A DNA stretch of 64,000 nt from a bacterium (GTDB lineage: Bacteria; Armatimonadota; UBA5829). Under the pieces are notes generated by a model, which worked only from the letters and a program-made list of their open reading frames with translations, was not told the DNA's origin and ran no database searches. Position numbers and translations under genes: made by a program. The stretch's first letter is position 1. Each line of letters begins with the position of its first letter. The stretch is taken from the NCBI GenBank assembly GCA_021371935.1, contig JAJFVF010000014.1, positions 1 through 64,000 of the forward strand, read 5' to 3'. Below are positions 34,798-43,142 of the stretch, piece after piece.

Positions 34798-35858
34798 AAA
34801 CATTCGACGGCAAACGACTCGTGATTATCGGTGGGACTGGTTCATTGGGCAAGGTGCTGGTCAAAAGGCTCCTCGGCGGCGAGATGGGCGAGCCCGATAA
34901 GATCATCGTCTTTTCACGCGATGAGGCAAAGCAGCACTTCATGCGCATGGAATATCAGAACACGATCGCCGCGACCGATGAGTTGATATATCGCAACTTC
35001 CAGCGCAAACTCGAGTTCCAGATTGGTGATGTCCGAGATCTGAACTCCGTCGCCGCAGTGCTCAGAGATGCCGATGTCGTATTCAATGCTGCGGCACTCA
35101 AGCAGGTGCCGACCTGCGAGTACTTTCCGTATGAGGCAGTTCAGACAAACATATTGGGCGCGGAGAACATTGTTCGTGCTGTTCGTGAAAACAATTTGCA
35201 AGTCGAGGTCGTCGTCGGGATATCGACCGACAAGGCCTGCAAGCCGGTTAACGTAATGGGCATGACCAAGGCCATTCAGGAAAGGGTGCTCATCCAGGCT
35301 AATATGCGTTGTCCGCAGACACGGTTCGTCTGCGTCCGTTATGGTAATGTGCTCGCATCCAGAGGATCGGTCATTCCGCTTTTTCACCAGCAAATACTCC
35401 AAGGAGGTCCGGTGAGCATTACCACTCCTGAGATGACGCGATTTTTGCTCAGCTTGGATGATGCGGTGGATACGGTCTTTGCCGCGATCAGCGGTGCAAA
35501 TCCGGGCGAAACGTATGTGCCGCGTGCTCCATCTGCGTTGATAACCAATGTCGCAAAGGCTCTCATAGCAGACAGACCCGTAGAGATAACAATTACGGGT
35601 ATCAGACCAGGTGAGAAAATCCACGAGATAATGGTCAGTGACGAAGAGGCGTATCGCACCGTAAGTCGAGACAAGTGGTATGCCATTTGTCCCATGCTTC
35701 CTGAAGTTATGGTAGATGGCTGCGCGCAGTGCTGTTTGGAAAAGGAATACAGCTCGGCGGACCGTGTGATGACTCTCGATGAGACAGCCGTTCTTCTTAA
35801 GACTCGGCGGCTGATGCTGGAAGACTGCCGGGTAGAGTTTGGAGAGATATTGCGTTGA
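34794..35858 (+). CDS. fnlA: UDP-GlcNAc 4,6-dehydratase / 5-epimerase (FnlA/WbjB/CapE-type)
   Basis: 354 residues, soluble short form without membrane domain. NADP motif IGGTGSLGKVLVKRL, AALKQVPTCEYFP, ISTDKACKPVNVMGMTK (Met in place of the usual Tyr, as in this subfamily), RYGNVLASRGSVIPLF and TGIRPGEKIHEIM. It makes the UDP-4-keto-6-deoxy sugar with C5 inversion that begins the UDP-L-FucNAc and UDP-L-QuiNAc routes. Flanked by its expected partners on both sides with 4-bp overlaps. Confidence 0.9.
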   Translation: MKTFDGKRLVIIGGTGSLGKVLVKRLLGGEMGEPDKIIVFSRDEAKQHFMRMEYQNTIAATDELIYRNFQRKLEFQIGDVRDLNSVAAVLRDADVVFNAAALKQVPTCEYFPYEAVQTNILGAENIVRAVRENNLQVEVVVGISTDKACKPVNVMGMTKAIQERVLIQANMRCPQTRFVCVRYGNVLASRGSVIPLFHQQILQGGPVSITTPEMTRFLLSLDDAVDTVFAAISGANPGETYVPRAPSALITNVAKALIADRPVEITITGIRPGEKIHEIMVSDEEAYRTVSRDKWYAICPMLPEVMVDGCAQCCLEKEYSSADRVMTLDETAVLLKTRRLMLEDCRVEFGEILR

Positions 35859-36973
35859 GAGTGATGACTATATTGGGTACAAGGCCGGAGGTCATTCGCC
35901 TAAGTCTGATCATCAAGCTGCTTGATAAATGTTCGGACCACGTTCTTGTGCATACAGGCCAGAATTATGATGACAGGCTCAGCGGTATTTTCTTTCGCGA
36001 GTTGGGTCTGCGCAATCCAGATGTCAGTCTAGGGATCAAGGGCACAGGTTTTGCGGATCAAGTGGGTCAAATCATCGTGCAGAGCGAGAAGGCATTTCGC
36101 GAATATCATCCTGATCGCCTGTTGATTCTGGGAGACACAAACAGCGGGCTTGCATCCCTGGTCGCAAGGCGTTTGGGCATGCCTGTGTATCACATGGAAG
36201 CCGGGAATCGATGTTATGACGACCGTGTCCCCGAAGAGGTCAACAGACGTGTGATCGACCATTCGAGCAGTGTTCTGATGCCTTACACTCATCGAAGCCG
36301 TGAGAATCTGCTCAAAGAAGGCATATCCGGCGAACAAATTTACGTCATAGGCAACCCTATCAATGAAGTCATAGATCACTACGAAAAAGAGATCGCGTCG
36401 AGCACGGTGATGAACGATTACGGTCTCACTGAAGGCAAGTTTTTCCTGGTGACCATGCATCGTGCGGAGAACGTCGATATTTATCAGAGGCTCAAAGCCC
36501 TGGTGGAGGCCATGGCGCTTTTACGTAAAACTTATAAATATCCGGTCGTCTGCTCATTTCATCCGCACACCAGAGACAAAGTGGAGTCTTTCGGAATCGA
36601 TATAGGGCACAGTGGCCTAAGGTTTGTCGAGCCATTGGGGTTCTTTGATTTCATCCAGATGGAAAAGGCTGCATTCTGCATAATATCCGACAGCGGTACC
36701 GTGCAGGAAGAGGCCTGCATATTAAGAATCCCCAATGTTACAATCCGCGATGTGACCGAACGTCCCGAGACCGTTGAGTGCGGGTCCAACATGCTGGCAG
36801 GCGTCGACCCGGAGCAAATCCTCAGCAGTGTCTCTCTTGTGACTGGCGGCGGATGCGCATGGAGAATACCTGCCGAATACAAAGTCGATAACGTATCAGA
36901 GACTGTCTGCCGAATCATGCTCAGCAAGAGGATAGGGGATCTCGCTGAAGTCGGCTGGAGGATATCTGTCTGA
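35855..36973 (+). CDS. fnlC: UDP-N-acetyl sugar 2-epimerase (FnlC/WbjD/WecB family)
   Basis: 372 residues. WecB-type motifs: ILGTRPEVIRLSL, VHTGQNYD, GDTNSGL, HMEAGNRC, PEEVNRRVIDH, MHRAEN, SDSGTVQEEA, RPETVECG. The start is TTG 35855, overlapping the previous stop and with GGAGAG eight bases upstream. In the trio with the two preceding genes it inverts C2 to finish UDP-L-FucNAc or UDP-L-QuiNAc. The gene ends at the start of the GT11 gene. Confidence 0.9.
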   Translation: MRVMTILGTRPEVIRLSLIIKLLDKCSDHVLVHTGQNYDDRLSGIFFRELGLRNPDVSLGIKGTGFADQVGQIIVQSEKAFREYHPDRLLILGDTNSGLASLVARRLGMPVYHMEAGNRCYDDRVPEEVNRRVIDHSSSVLMPYTHRSRENLLKEGISGEQIYVIGNPINEVIDHYEKEIASSTVMNDYGLTEGKFFLVTMHRAENVDIYQRLKALVEAMALLRKTYKYPVVCSFHPHTRDKVESFGIDIGHSGLRFVEPLGFFDFIQMEKAAFCIISDSGTVQEEACILRIPNVTIRDVTERPETVECGSNMLAGVDPEQILSSVSLVTGGGCAWRIPAEYKVDNVSETVCRIMLSKRIGDLAEVGWRISV

Positions 36974-37857
36974 TGATAATAGTGCGCCTGACTGGAGGAC
37001 TAGGCAATCAGTTGTTTCAATATGCGTTCGGACGCAGGCAGGCTCATGTGGGCGGAGCGGAGCTAAAGCTGGATATTTCGTATTACGCGGCAAATTATAT
37101 GGACGGTCGGCAATACCGGCTCAACAATTTCAATGTTGTCGAGGATATCGCCTCCGTCGTTGAAACAGCATCGTTGGCAGGCAGACAACACCATAGCCTC
37201 ATCGGGCGGTTGGAGCGTGCTCTTCGCAGCCGATTACATATGCACAAGAAGTCCATAGTGCGCGAGCATGGCTGCGTTTTCAGCCCCATGGCTCTGAAGA
37301 AAACAGATAATGTCTATCTTGACGGCTACTGGCAGAGCGAGAAATATTTCAAGGATATCGAGGACATTTTGCGCAGCGAGTTTACGGTGAGAAATCCTCA
37401 GGACCAGATCAACCGGTCCATATCGGCCGATATTGATCAGACGGAATCGGTCAGCCTGCATATACGGCGCGGAGATTATGTCTCCAACGCTGCGTTCAAC
37501 AAGGTTCATGGAGTCTGTGCGCCGGATTATTACGAATCCGCCATTGAGCGGCTTATGGACGAGGTTAAAGCCCCGCGTTTCTTCGTGTTCTCGGATGATA
37601 TCGAGTGGTGTCGAGACAATCTGAAGCTGAAATATCCTATCACCTTCATAGACCACAACGGCGAGGATAGAGACTATGAGGACCTCCGTCTTATGAGCCG
37701 ATGTAAACACCATATCATTGCGAACAGCTCTTTTAGTTGGTGGGGGGCGTGGCTTTCATCCAATTCCGGCAAGATCGTGATCGCGCCGGCCAAGTGGTTC
37801 AATGATCCACACAAAGACTCCAAGGACATCGTGCCGGACTCATGGCAAAGGATATGA
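36973..37857 (+). CDS. GT11 family alpha-1,2-fucosyltransferase-like
   Basis: 294 residues. GT11 motifs: LTGGLGNQLFQYAFGR at the start, HIRRGDYV in the centre (the conserved GDP-binding HxRRGD), FSDDIEWC, and SSFSWWGAWL near the end. The family transfers L-fucose, and in some O-antigen loci L-colitose, from GDP to a sugar with alpha-1,2 linkage. It starts at ATGA overlapping the fnlC-like gene. Together with three GT10 genes it makes four likely GDP-L-deoxysugar transferases in this window. Confidence 0.92.
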   Translation: MIIVRLTGGLGNQLFQYAFGRRQAHVGGAELKLDISYYAANYMDGRQYRLNNFNVVEDIASVVETASLAGRQHHSLIGRLERALRSRLHMHKKSIVREHGCVFSPMALKKTDNVYLDGYWQSEKYFKDIEDILRSEFTVRNPQDQINRSISADIDQTESVSLHIRRGDYVSNAAFNKVHGVCAPDYYESAIERLMDEVKAPRFFVFSDDIEWCRDNLKLKYPITFIDHNGEDRDYEDLRLMSRCKHHIIANSSFSWWGAWLSSNSGKIVIAPAKWFNDPHKDSKDIVPDSWQRI

Positions 37858-37861
37858 CCAA

Positions 37862-38932
37862 ATGAGCGCCAAGCCTGGTATTTCAGTGTTGATGGGTGTG
37901 CATAACTCGATTCATCATCTTGCGGAAGCCATAGACAGTATACTCGGGCAGCAGTATGACGATTTCGAGTTCATTATCATCGACGACGGTTCGACTGACG
38001 GCTCGGCAGATGTTATCGACAAATACGGCAAAGTCGACAACAGAATTCGCATCTTCCATCAGGAAAATAAAGGGCTAGCGGTGACGCTCAACAGAGGGCT
38101 GGAAGCCGCGGCGGGTAAATACATCGCCCGCATGGATGGTGACGACATCAGCATGCCGCAGCGATTGAAAACGCAGTTAGACTTTATGGAGGCTCATCCT
38201 GATGTCGGGATATGCGGAACGGCATGCAGGCTTTTCGGATATACGAACAGCATAAGCTGGACACCGATTACATCCGAAGAGATCAAGAGCAAACTAATTT
38301 TTTGGCCATCCATAGTGCACCCGTCGGTCATGATGCGGCGTGACCTGATAGAGCGTGAGGGTCTTTACTACGATCCAGACTTTAAACAGGCTGAGGACTA
38401 TGAGCTGTGGTCAAGATTTTCCCGGTGCTGTGAGATGGCCAACATTCCCGAAATCCTACTGCATTATAGGACATATCCAACACAAGCGACCTTTGCTTTT
38501 CAAGGCGATGTGGAGCGCTGGTCAGGTTTTGTGCACAAACGGCTTCTTCGAGATATGGGCATTGATCCGACTGATGATGAGATGGAGCTTCACCTTGCTC
38601 TTCACAGATCATGTTTCAAGACATCGCGCAGCTATCTCGAACAGATCGAGCAGTGGCTCTGCAAGCTGGTCGGGGCCAACAGGCATTCGAGTCTGCGTGA
38701 ATCAAACACGTTCGAGTTAATGATTTTTGAGAGGTGGTGCGCTGCGTGTGCACTTGAATGGAAACTAGGCTTATGGGCTTGGAGGAAGCTAAAGAAATCA
38801 AGTCTGTATAGCGCTGCATATGCCACATCAACTCTCAAACTTGCATGGCAATTAGCCAGGATTCCTCTGGCACGAGCGCTTCAAAGTTCTGCACTCGGCA
38901 GATGCATAAAGCGCGTCGTCAGGTCGCTATAA
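37862..38932 (+). CDS. Glycosyltransferase family 2
   Basis: 356 residues. ISVLMGVHNSIHHLAEAI, IDDGSTDGSAD, MDGDDISMPQRL and EDYELWSRF are classic GT2 blocks. The C-terminal extension (about 230-356) is shared with the GT2 at 3807-4865 on the other strand. ATG 37862 is chosen because it begins at the catalytic domain; the frame further upstream overlaps the GT11 gene. Last gene of the long plus-strand operon. Confidence 0.88.
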   Translation: MSAKPGISVLMGVHNSIHHLAEAIDSILGQQYDDFEFIIIDDGSTDGSADVIDKYGKVDNRIRIFHQENKGLAVTLNRGLEAAAGKYIARMDGDDISMPQRLKTQLDFMEAHPDVGICGTACRLFGYTNSISWTPITSEEIKSKLIFWPSIVHPSVMMRRDLIEREGLYYDPDFKQAEDYELWSRFSRCCEMANIPEILLHYRTYPTQATFAFQGDVERWSGFVHKRLLRDMGIDPTDDEMELHLALHRSCFKTSRSYLEQIEQWLCKLVGANRHSSLRESNTFELMIFERWCAACALEWKLGLWAWRKLKKSSLYSAAYATSTLKLAWQLARIPLARALQSSALGRCIKRVVRSL

Positions 38933-39229
38933 TCGATAGGACCATACGTCAAAAGAGGTGTGGTTTGCGATTTTGGCGTTTCGAGATGTGTGATGGCATA
39001 AATCTCACAGTGCCACTAGCCCAAGATGCTGGAGTTCGAGAGATTACTCACATATATCTGCGTCGATTTTCTTGATTGTAACCCACATGTGGCGTGCACT
39101 TGCATTTCGTTAGTAAACGTTGTATTGCCGCTGTGAAAGAAGTGACTTGACGCCGAATATCGGTTTGCCCTCATACTCTGTGTTTTTGGGTAAAAGCAGT
39201 ATTATTCGCACAGAGAAGGACTATGCCAC
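38933..39229 (+). promoter_or_regulatory. Intergenic region before the pilus locus, with a candidate promoter
   Basis: About 300 bp between the polysaccharide operon and the Tad locus. A sigma70-like pair is visible: TTGACG at 39147-39152 and CATACT at 39172-39177, spacing 19 (long). The start codon of the first pilus gene is about 50 bp further on, with AGAAGGA upstream. A short open frame at 38845-39075 overlaps the GT2 end and has no supporting signal, so it is not called. Confidence 0.4.
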
Positions 39230-40405
39230 ATGAATGATTCGGTTTCGGTATTGGTGCACTCCTGCGATTCTGAGTTCGGGCGCCTCATACAGGATGTGCT
39301 TCAAAGCAGCGATGTTATAGAGAATGTTACGCATGCTACTGAACCATTTGAAGCAGTGCAGTTGGCAGCGTCACTCTTGCCGGCGGTGGTAATAATTTGC
39401 GAATCCTCAATGATGCCATGGCAAGAAGTCTGCAGCTATATCGGGCTGGTGTGTCCGCAAAGCCGCATCATTCTTATTGTTGAGCATATAGATCAGGACA
39501 AGATTGACAAGGCTATGCTGCTGGGTGTACGACAGGTGCTTGCTTGCTCACAAGACCCGAATAGTCTCGTTTCAATTATTGAACAGCTGCAAGAGTTGGA
39601 TGCAGTCAAGAACTCTATGGACTATCTCAAAGCAACAGATCCGAAAAAATGGGCACGCCTGATTGCGGTGAGTGGAGCCAAAGGTGGCATAGGTAAAACC
39701 ACTATTACGATCAACCTCGGCGTTGCTCTTGCACAAGATAATCCGGGCAGTGTTGTTATCTGGGACGCGTATTCCCAGTTTGGGGATGTCGCCAGCCTGA
39801 TGGGAGTTACGCCTGCTAGAGTTCTTACCGACCTCACTGAAGTCATCGGCGAAATAGACGATGACCTCATCCTGGATCAGATCGTTCACCACAGCTCCGG
39901 TGCAGACATCCTGCTGACCGCGGATAAACCGGTGCCTGCGGGCACGATCACCGACAGTCTGCAGGAACATGTAATAAAAGCCTTACGCACGAAATATCGC
40001 TTCATTGTGGTCGATACACCATCGGCTATTCAATCGGAAACCATTAAGATCTTCTCGAAATGTTGGCGCTTCCTGATGATTACAACTCTTAAGGAAATAA
40101 CCGGTGCGACCGACACATTCAAATTTCTTCATCTTATAGCCCCCCAATACGTGCAAGAAAACGCGGTGTTGATCGTAGCAAATCGCGTCGGACGCGGTGA
40201 TAAGGTCAAACGGAATGATTTGGAGGCTCTGCTGGAAAAAGATATTTTCCTGAGTATCCCCGAAGACGCTGAAATTACGCAGGCGAACAACTTCGGACAT
40301 TCCGTTATCGAAGACAACCCCAGGTGCCCGTCCGCAAGAGCTATCCAGGACTTGGCGAAACACCTCACAGAGACTGCTTCAACGTTCGGAGATCGGAAAA
40401 AATAG
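39230..40405 (+). CDS. cpaE: Tad pilus assembly ATPase CpaE/TadZ
   Basis: 391 residues. An N-terminal receiver-like domain (about 1-120) is followed by a ParA/MinD-type ATPase with deviant Walker A SGAKGGIGKTT near residues 147-157 and VVDTPSA near 259. The family places the Tad machine at its cellular site. The receiver-like part lacks a clear phosphoacceptor pattern. Start ATG 39230. First gene of the pilus locus, separated from tadV by a 167-bp gap with its own promoter candidate. Confidence 0.88.
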   Translation: MNDSVSVLVHSCDSEFGRLIQDVLQSSDVIENVTHATEPFEAVQLAASLLPAVVIICESSMMPWQEVCSYIGLVCPQSRIILIVEHIDQDKIDKAMLLGVRQVLACSQDPNSLVSIIEQLQELDAVKNSMDYLKATDPKKWARLIAVSGAKGGIGKTTITINLGVALAQDNPGSVVIWDAYSQFGDVASLMGVTPARVLTDLTEVIGEIDDDLILDQIVHHSSGADILLTADKPVPAGTITDSLQEHVIKALRTKYRFIVVDTPSAIQSETIKIFSKCWRFLMITTLKEITGATDTFKFLHLIAPQYVQENAVLIVANRVGRGDKVKRNDLEALLEKDIFLSIPEDAEITQANNFGHSVIEDNPRCPSARAIQDLAKHLTETASTFGDRKK

Positions 40406-40502
40406 CGCTTCCGGACCTCGACAATACAATCTACATCCGAGTCAATTGTCCGCACTGTTTGTCATTATATCACCTGCACAAATATTGCTATAGATGTGAC
40501 AA

Positions 40503-40531
40503 TGGTGACTTCGTACGGGTACAATTATAAT
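40503..40531 (+). promoter_or_regulatory. Candidate sigma70 promoter upstream of tadV-flp
   Basis: A perfect -10 box TATAAT at 40526-40531 lies 17 bp after TGGTGA (40503-40508), which matches three of six positions of the -35 consensus. The start codon of tadV is 42 bp downstream. It would allow pilin and prepilin peptidase to be expressed independently of cpaE. Confidence 0.5.
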
Positions 40532-40572
40532 GGAGTGCAGAGTGCAAAAATGTGGCCGGGAGAGTCAATGAC

Positions 40573-41103
40573 ATGAATTATTATGAACTGACGCGGATAG
40601 GCATACTGGTTGTTGTGCTGAGCGTCTCGGTCTATACGGATGTTACACGGGGCAAGATTCTCAACAAGCTCGTATTGCCCACGATTGCCATCGCTATGAT
40701 CATTTGGGGTATCGGAGACGGATGGCAGGGAGTGTTGTCGGCGTTGGGCGGACTGGCAGTTGGATCAATCGTTCTTGCTCTGGTTGTGATTACGAGATGG
40801 ATGACCCCCGGAGATGCAAAACTGGTTTTGGCGGTGGGAGCCTTGATGGGAGCTGAATTCGTTGGCTTGACGATGCTTTTCGGAGCGGTGGCCGGAGGCA
40901 TTATGGCTTTGATTATTATGGCGAGAAGACGGATTGTCACGCAGTGGGCACGCGGCACTGTGGCAGCCTGGGCGGCTCATTTGCCTGCCGCATCTTTCTG
41001 GACTCAGAGGGCAGGATATATGCCTTATTCAATCGCGATTGCGGCAGGATGCATTCTGGCGGGAATTTACTCTTTTGCAATCCTTGGGACAATCGGTCAA
41101 TGA
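40573..41103 (+). CDS. tadV: Prepilin peptidase TadV/CpaA
   Basis: 176 residues, five to six membrane segments. YTDVTRGKILNKLVLP holds the first catalytic Asp and TPGDAKLVLAVGALMG holds the second in the GD signature of aspartic prepilin peptidases. It cleaves the leader of the Flp pilin at the inner membrane. ATG 40573 has GGGAGAG; a GTG at 40552 would add seven residues. The pilin gene follows 27 bp later. Confidence 0.87.
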   Translation: MNYYELTRIGILVVVLSVSVYTDVTRGKILNKLVLPTIAIAMIIWGIGDGWQGVLSALGGLAVGSIVLALVVITRWMTPGDAKLVLAVGALMGAEFVGLTMLFGAVAGGIMALIIMARRRIVTQWARGTVAAWAAHLPAASFWTQRAGYMPYSIAIAAGCILAGIYSFAILGTIGQ

Positions 41104-41130
41104 ACCGCCCCAAGAGAGGAGGAATCTACG

Positions 41131-41310
41131 ATGAAGAAGCTGATAGATACAGCCAAGTGGCTGTATGAAGATGAGGAAGGCGCGACAATGGTTGAATATG
41201 CCCTCTTGCTGGCATTGATCGCCGTAGTCGCAATTGCAGTCATTGAAGCCCTTGGCTTGCGGGTCAAAGAGACCTACAGCACTGCTGAGCAAGCTATGGG
41301 CGGCCATTAA
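41131..41310 (+). CDS. flp: Flp/Fap-type major pilin (59 residues)
   Basis: A 59-residue protein starting at ATG 41131 with GAGGAGG nine bases upstream. It shows a short basic-then-acidic leader (MKKLIDTAKWLYEDEEG), the Flp processing site G-ATMVEYALLLALIAVV with the E and Y at the expected +5 and +6 positions, and a hydrophobic helix followed by a short polar tail. TadV should cleave after the Gly to release a mature pilin of about 42 residues. It is the structural subunit of the Tad pilus. A hairpin follows the stop. Confidence 0.92.
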   Translation: MKKLIDTAKWLYEDEEGATMVEYALLLALIAVVAIAVIEALGLRVKETYSTAEQAMGGH

Positions 41311-41325
41311 CAGCTAGACTTAGTG

Positions 41326-41363
41326 GTTGGGGTCGGAGGTCGATTTGTACTTTCGGCCCCAAC
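41326..41363 (+). other. Intercistronic RNA hairpin after the pilin gene
   Basis: GTTGGGG (41326-41332) pairs exactly with CCCCAAC (41357-41363), and the stem continues inward by TCGG with CGG-type pairs to about ten base pairs around a loop of about 15 bases. No run of T follows, so it is not a typical terminator. It may stabilise the pilin part of the mRNA or lower read-through into tadE, giving pilin in excess. Confidence 0.5.
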
Positions 41364-41375
41364 GGACTCACGTAG

Positions 41376-41885
41376 ATGAATGCTATTCACTTCATGGTAC
41401 AAAATCAACGTAGACGAGGAGCAGCGTTGGTCGAACTTGCTATCGCTCTGCCGCTTTTGCTTTTTATAATCCTTGGCATCATTGAGTTTGGAGTGATGTT
41501 CGGCAATTATCTCGAACTCGGCAATGTTGCACGAGAGGGCGCTCGCAGCGCCGCTCTGGGAAGTAATACGTCTATTGTGACGAGTAGAATTTATACGACG
41601 GCAACCAATGTAGGCATGGTCTCAGCGAACGATATTACATCTACGTTGGAATATCGCGTTTATGACAAAAACACCCACGTATGGACGGGCTGGTCGACGC
41701 TCACAAATGACAGAAGTGGCTACAACTCTGCCCCATGCGACGAAGACTACGATAGTCAAGTCCGCGTCACGGTGAGCTACAAATATCCGCTTGTCACGGG
41801 TGGTTTCTTTGGAACAATAATTGGCAATGACGGCAAAATTAACCTGACTGCTTCATCAGTTATGCGCAGGGAGGAGACACCATGA
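41376..41885 (+). CDS. tadE: TadE-like pseudopilin
   Basis: 169 residues. Near the N-terminus RRGAALVELAIALPLLLFIILG is the TadE motif with the conserved Glu, followed by a single membrane helix, then an extracytoplasmic domain with GNVAREGARSAALG typical of the family. Processed by TadV. It overlaps the next gene by 4 bp (ATGA). Confidence 0.88.
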   Translation: MNAIHFMVQNQRRRGAALVELAIALPLLLFIILGIIEFGVMFGNYLELGNVAREGARSAALGSNTSIVTSRIYTTATNVGMVSANDITSTLEYRVYDKNTHVWTGWSTLTNDRSGYNSAPCDEDYDSQVRVTVSYKYPLVTGGFFGTIIGNDGKINLTASSVMRREETP

Positions 41886-43114
41886 ACAAAGCTAATCCCA
41901 GCCGAAACCGTGTGAGAAGGCAAAGTGGATCGCTACTGGTCTTTACTGCCATAATGTTGGTCGTAATACTTGGGATGGTGGCTCTTGCATTCGATATAGG
42001 CCGGTTGATGATCGCAAAACAGAGAGCGCAGAATGTATGCGATGCGGCAGTACTGGCTGGGGCGTACTACCTGACCGGTTATCCGGCGTCTACTCGCGTT
42101 GACAGTTCGAGCGGAACAGCTACCGGCTCCGACGGTTCTGCGGCAGTTGCGGCAAAGGATGCCGCTGCTGCCAATAACGCCGTTTCTCCCAGTTGGAAGA
42201 CTATGACCGTTGACGGCACTGCAGTGGGAGTCACTGTAACTTTTCCGCCATATCCGGCTTCGTCTGGAACCGTGGTTGCAGACGACGGAACCCAGATATC
42301 CATAAAACTCGGCCAGGCTATCAGAGCACAAGCAATAATCAAGGTGCCGGCTACGTTTGCCCGCATATTCGGCTTCACAAGCACCGATGTTTATGCACAA
42401 GCTACGGCAATTGTCGCTGTTCAGAGCGAATCACCGACACCGGTTACAGTTACCGCCACTGCGTTTCCTTGGGCTGTTACTGACACAACCATATGGAATG
42501 CCGACACTGACCCTCCATCGCTTCGCATCGGTATGGGTGACCAATTCACACTCAAGATAACCAACCCGGGTGATCCAGGAGACGTAATCGGTAGTGGTAA
42601 CTTTCTGGCGGTAGCCTATGGAAATGATCGAGGTGCTAGTGCATACAAAAACAGAATTGTGAGCACGACCCCGGTGACATTCACACTGGACCAAGAGATC
42701 GATTTGTATACCGAAACAGGAAACATGAGCGGGCCGACTGAACAAGGCCTTGAAGAACGGCTTTCAGACGATATATATCCGTACCCCTCCGCCAATGATT
42801 CTGCATGGAACAGCTGGCTCAACTCGTATGACCCATCTACAGGAATACGCGCGGATACAAGACGAATAGGCGTGGTCCCCATTGTCAAAGACCCGGGCGG
42901 AAATATCCATGGCCGCAAATCGTTGGAACTGATCGGATTTGCCGGAGTCTTTGTGGAAGGGTTTGAAAATGTTACTGTTGGGGATAATACCTACTACAGA
43001 CTGATCGGTCGCTTTACTAATGGAGTCTATACGGCGGATGGAATCGTCTGGCTTGACCCTTCAGTGAACCCGCCATATTCGAGCACGATTACGTCGGTCA
43101 GACTCCTCAATTAA
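41882..43114 (+). CDS. tadG: TadG-like Flp pilus protein
   Basis: 410 residues. N-terminal RRQSGSLLVFTAIMLVVILG with a membrane helix and FDIGRLMIAKQRAQNVCDAA, then AVLAGA, is the TadE/TadG-like start (DUF2134-type). A beta-rich extracytoplasmic part follows, ending in a compact domain with GFAGVFVEGFENVTVGD. No von Willebrand motif was seen. Likely an envelope-spanning minor component of the pilus. Confidence 0.8.
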   Translation: MNKANPSRNRVRRQSGSLLVFTAIMLVVILGMVALAFDIGRLMIAKQRAQNVCDAAVLAGAYYLTGYPASTRVDSSSGTATGSDGSAAVAAKDAAAANNAVSPSWKTMTVDGTAVGVTVTFPPYPASSGTVVADDGTQISIKLGQAIRAQAIIKVPATFARIFGFTSTDVYAQATAIVAVQSESPTPVTVTATAFPWAVTDTTIWNADTDPPSLRIGMGDQFTLKITNPGDPGDVIGSGNFLAVAYGNDRGASAYKNRIVSTTPVTFTLDQEIDLYTETGNMSGPTEQGLEERLSDDIYPYPSANDSAWNSWLNSYDPSTGIRADTRRIGVVPIVKDPGGNIHGRKSLELIGFAGVFVEGFENVTVGDNTYYRLIGRFTNGVYTADGIVWLDPSVNPPYSSTITSVRLLN

Positions 43115-43142
43115 CGGACACATCCGATTTTACGTGAATCAT

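Noticed and set aside
38845-39075. 76-codon open frame at the end of the GT2 gene
   Set aside because: Overlaps the GT2 C-terminus in another frame and shows no domain or translation signal.
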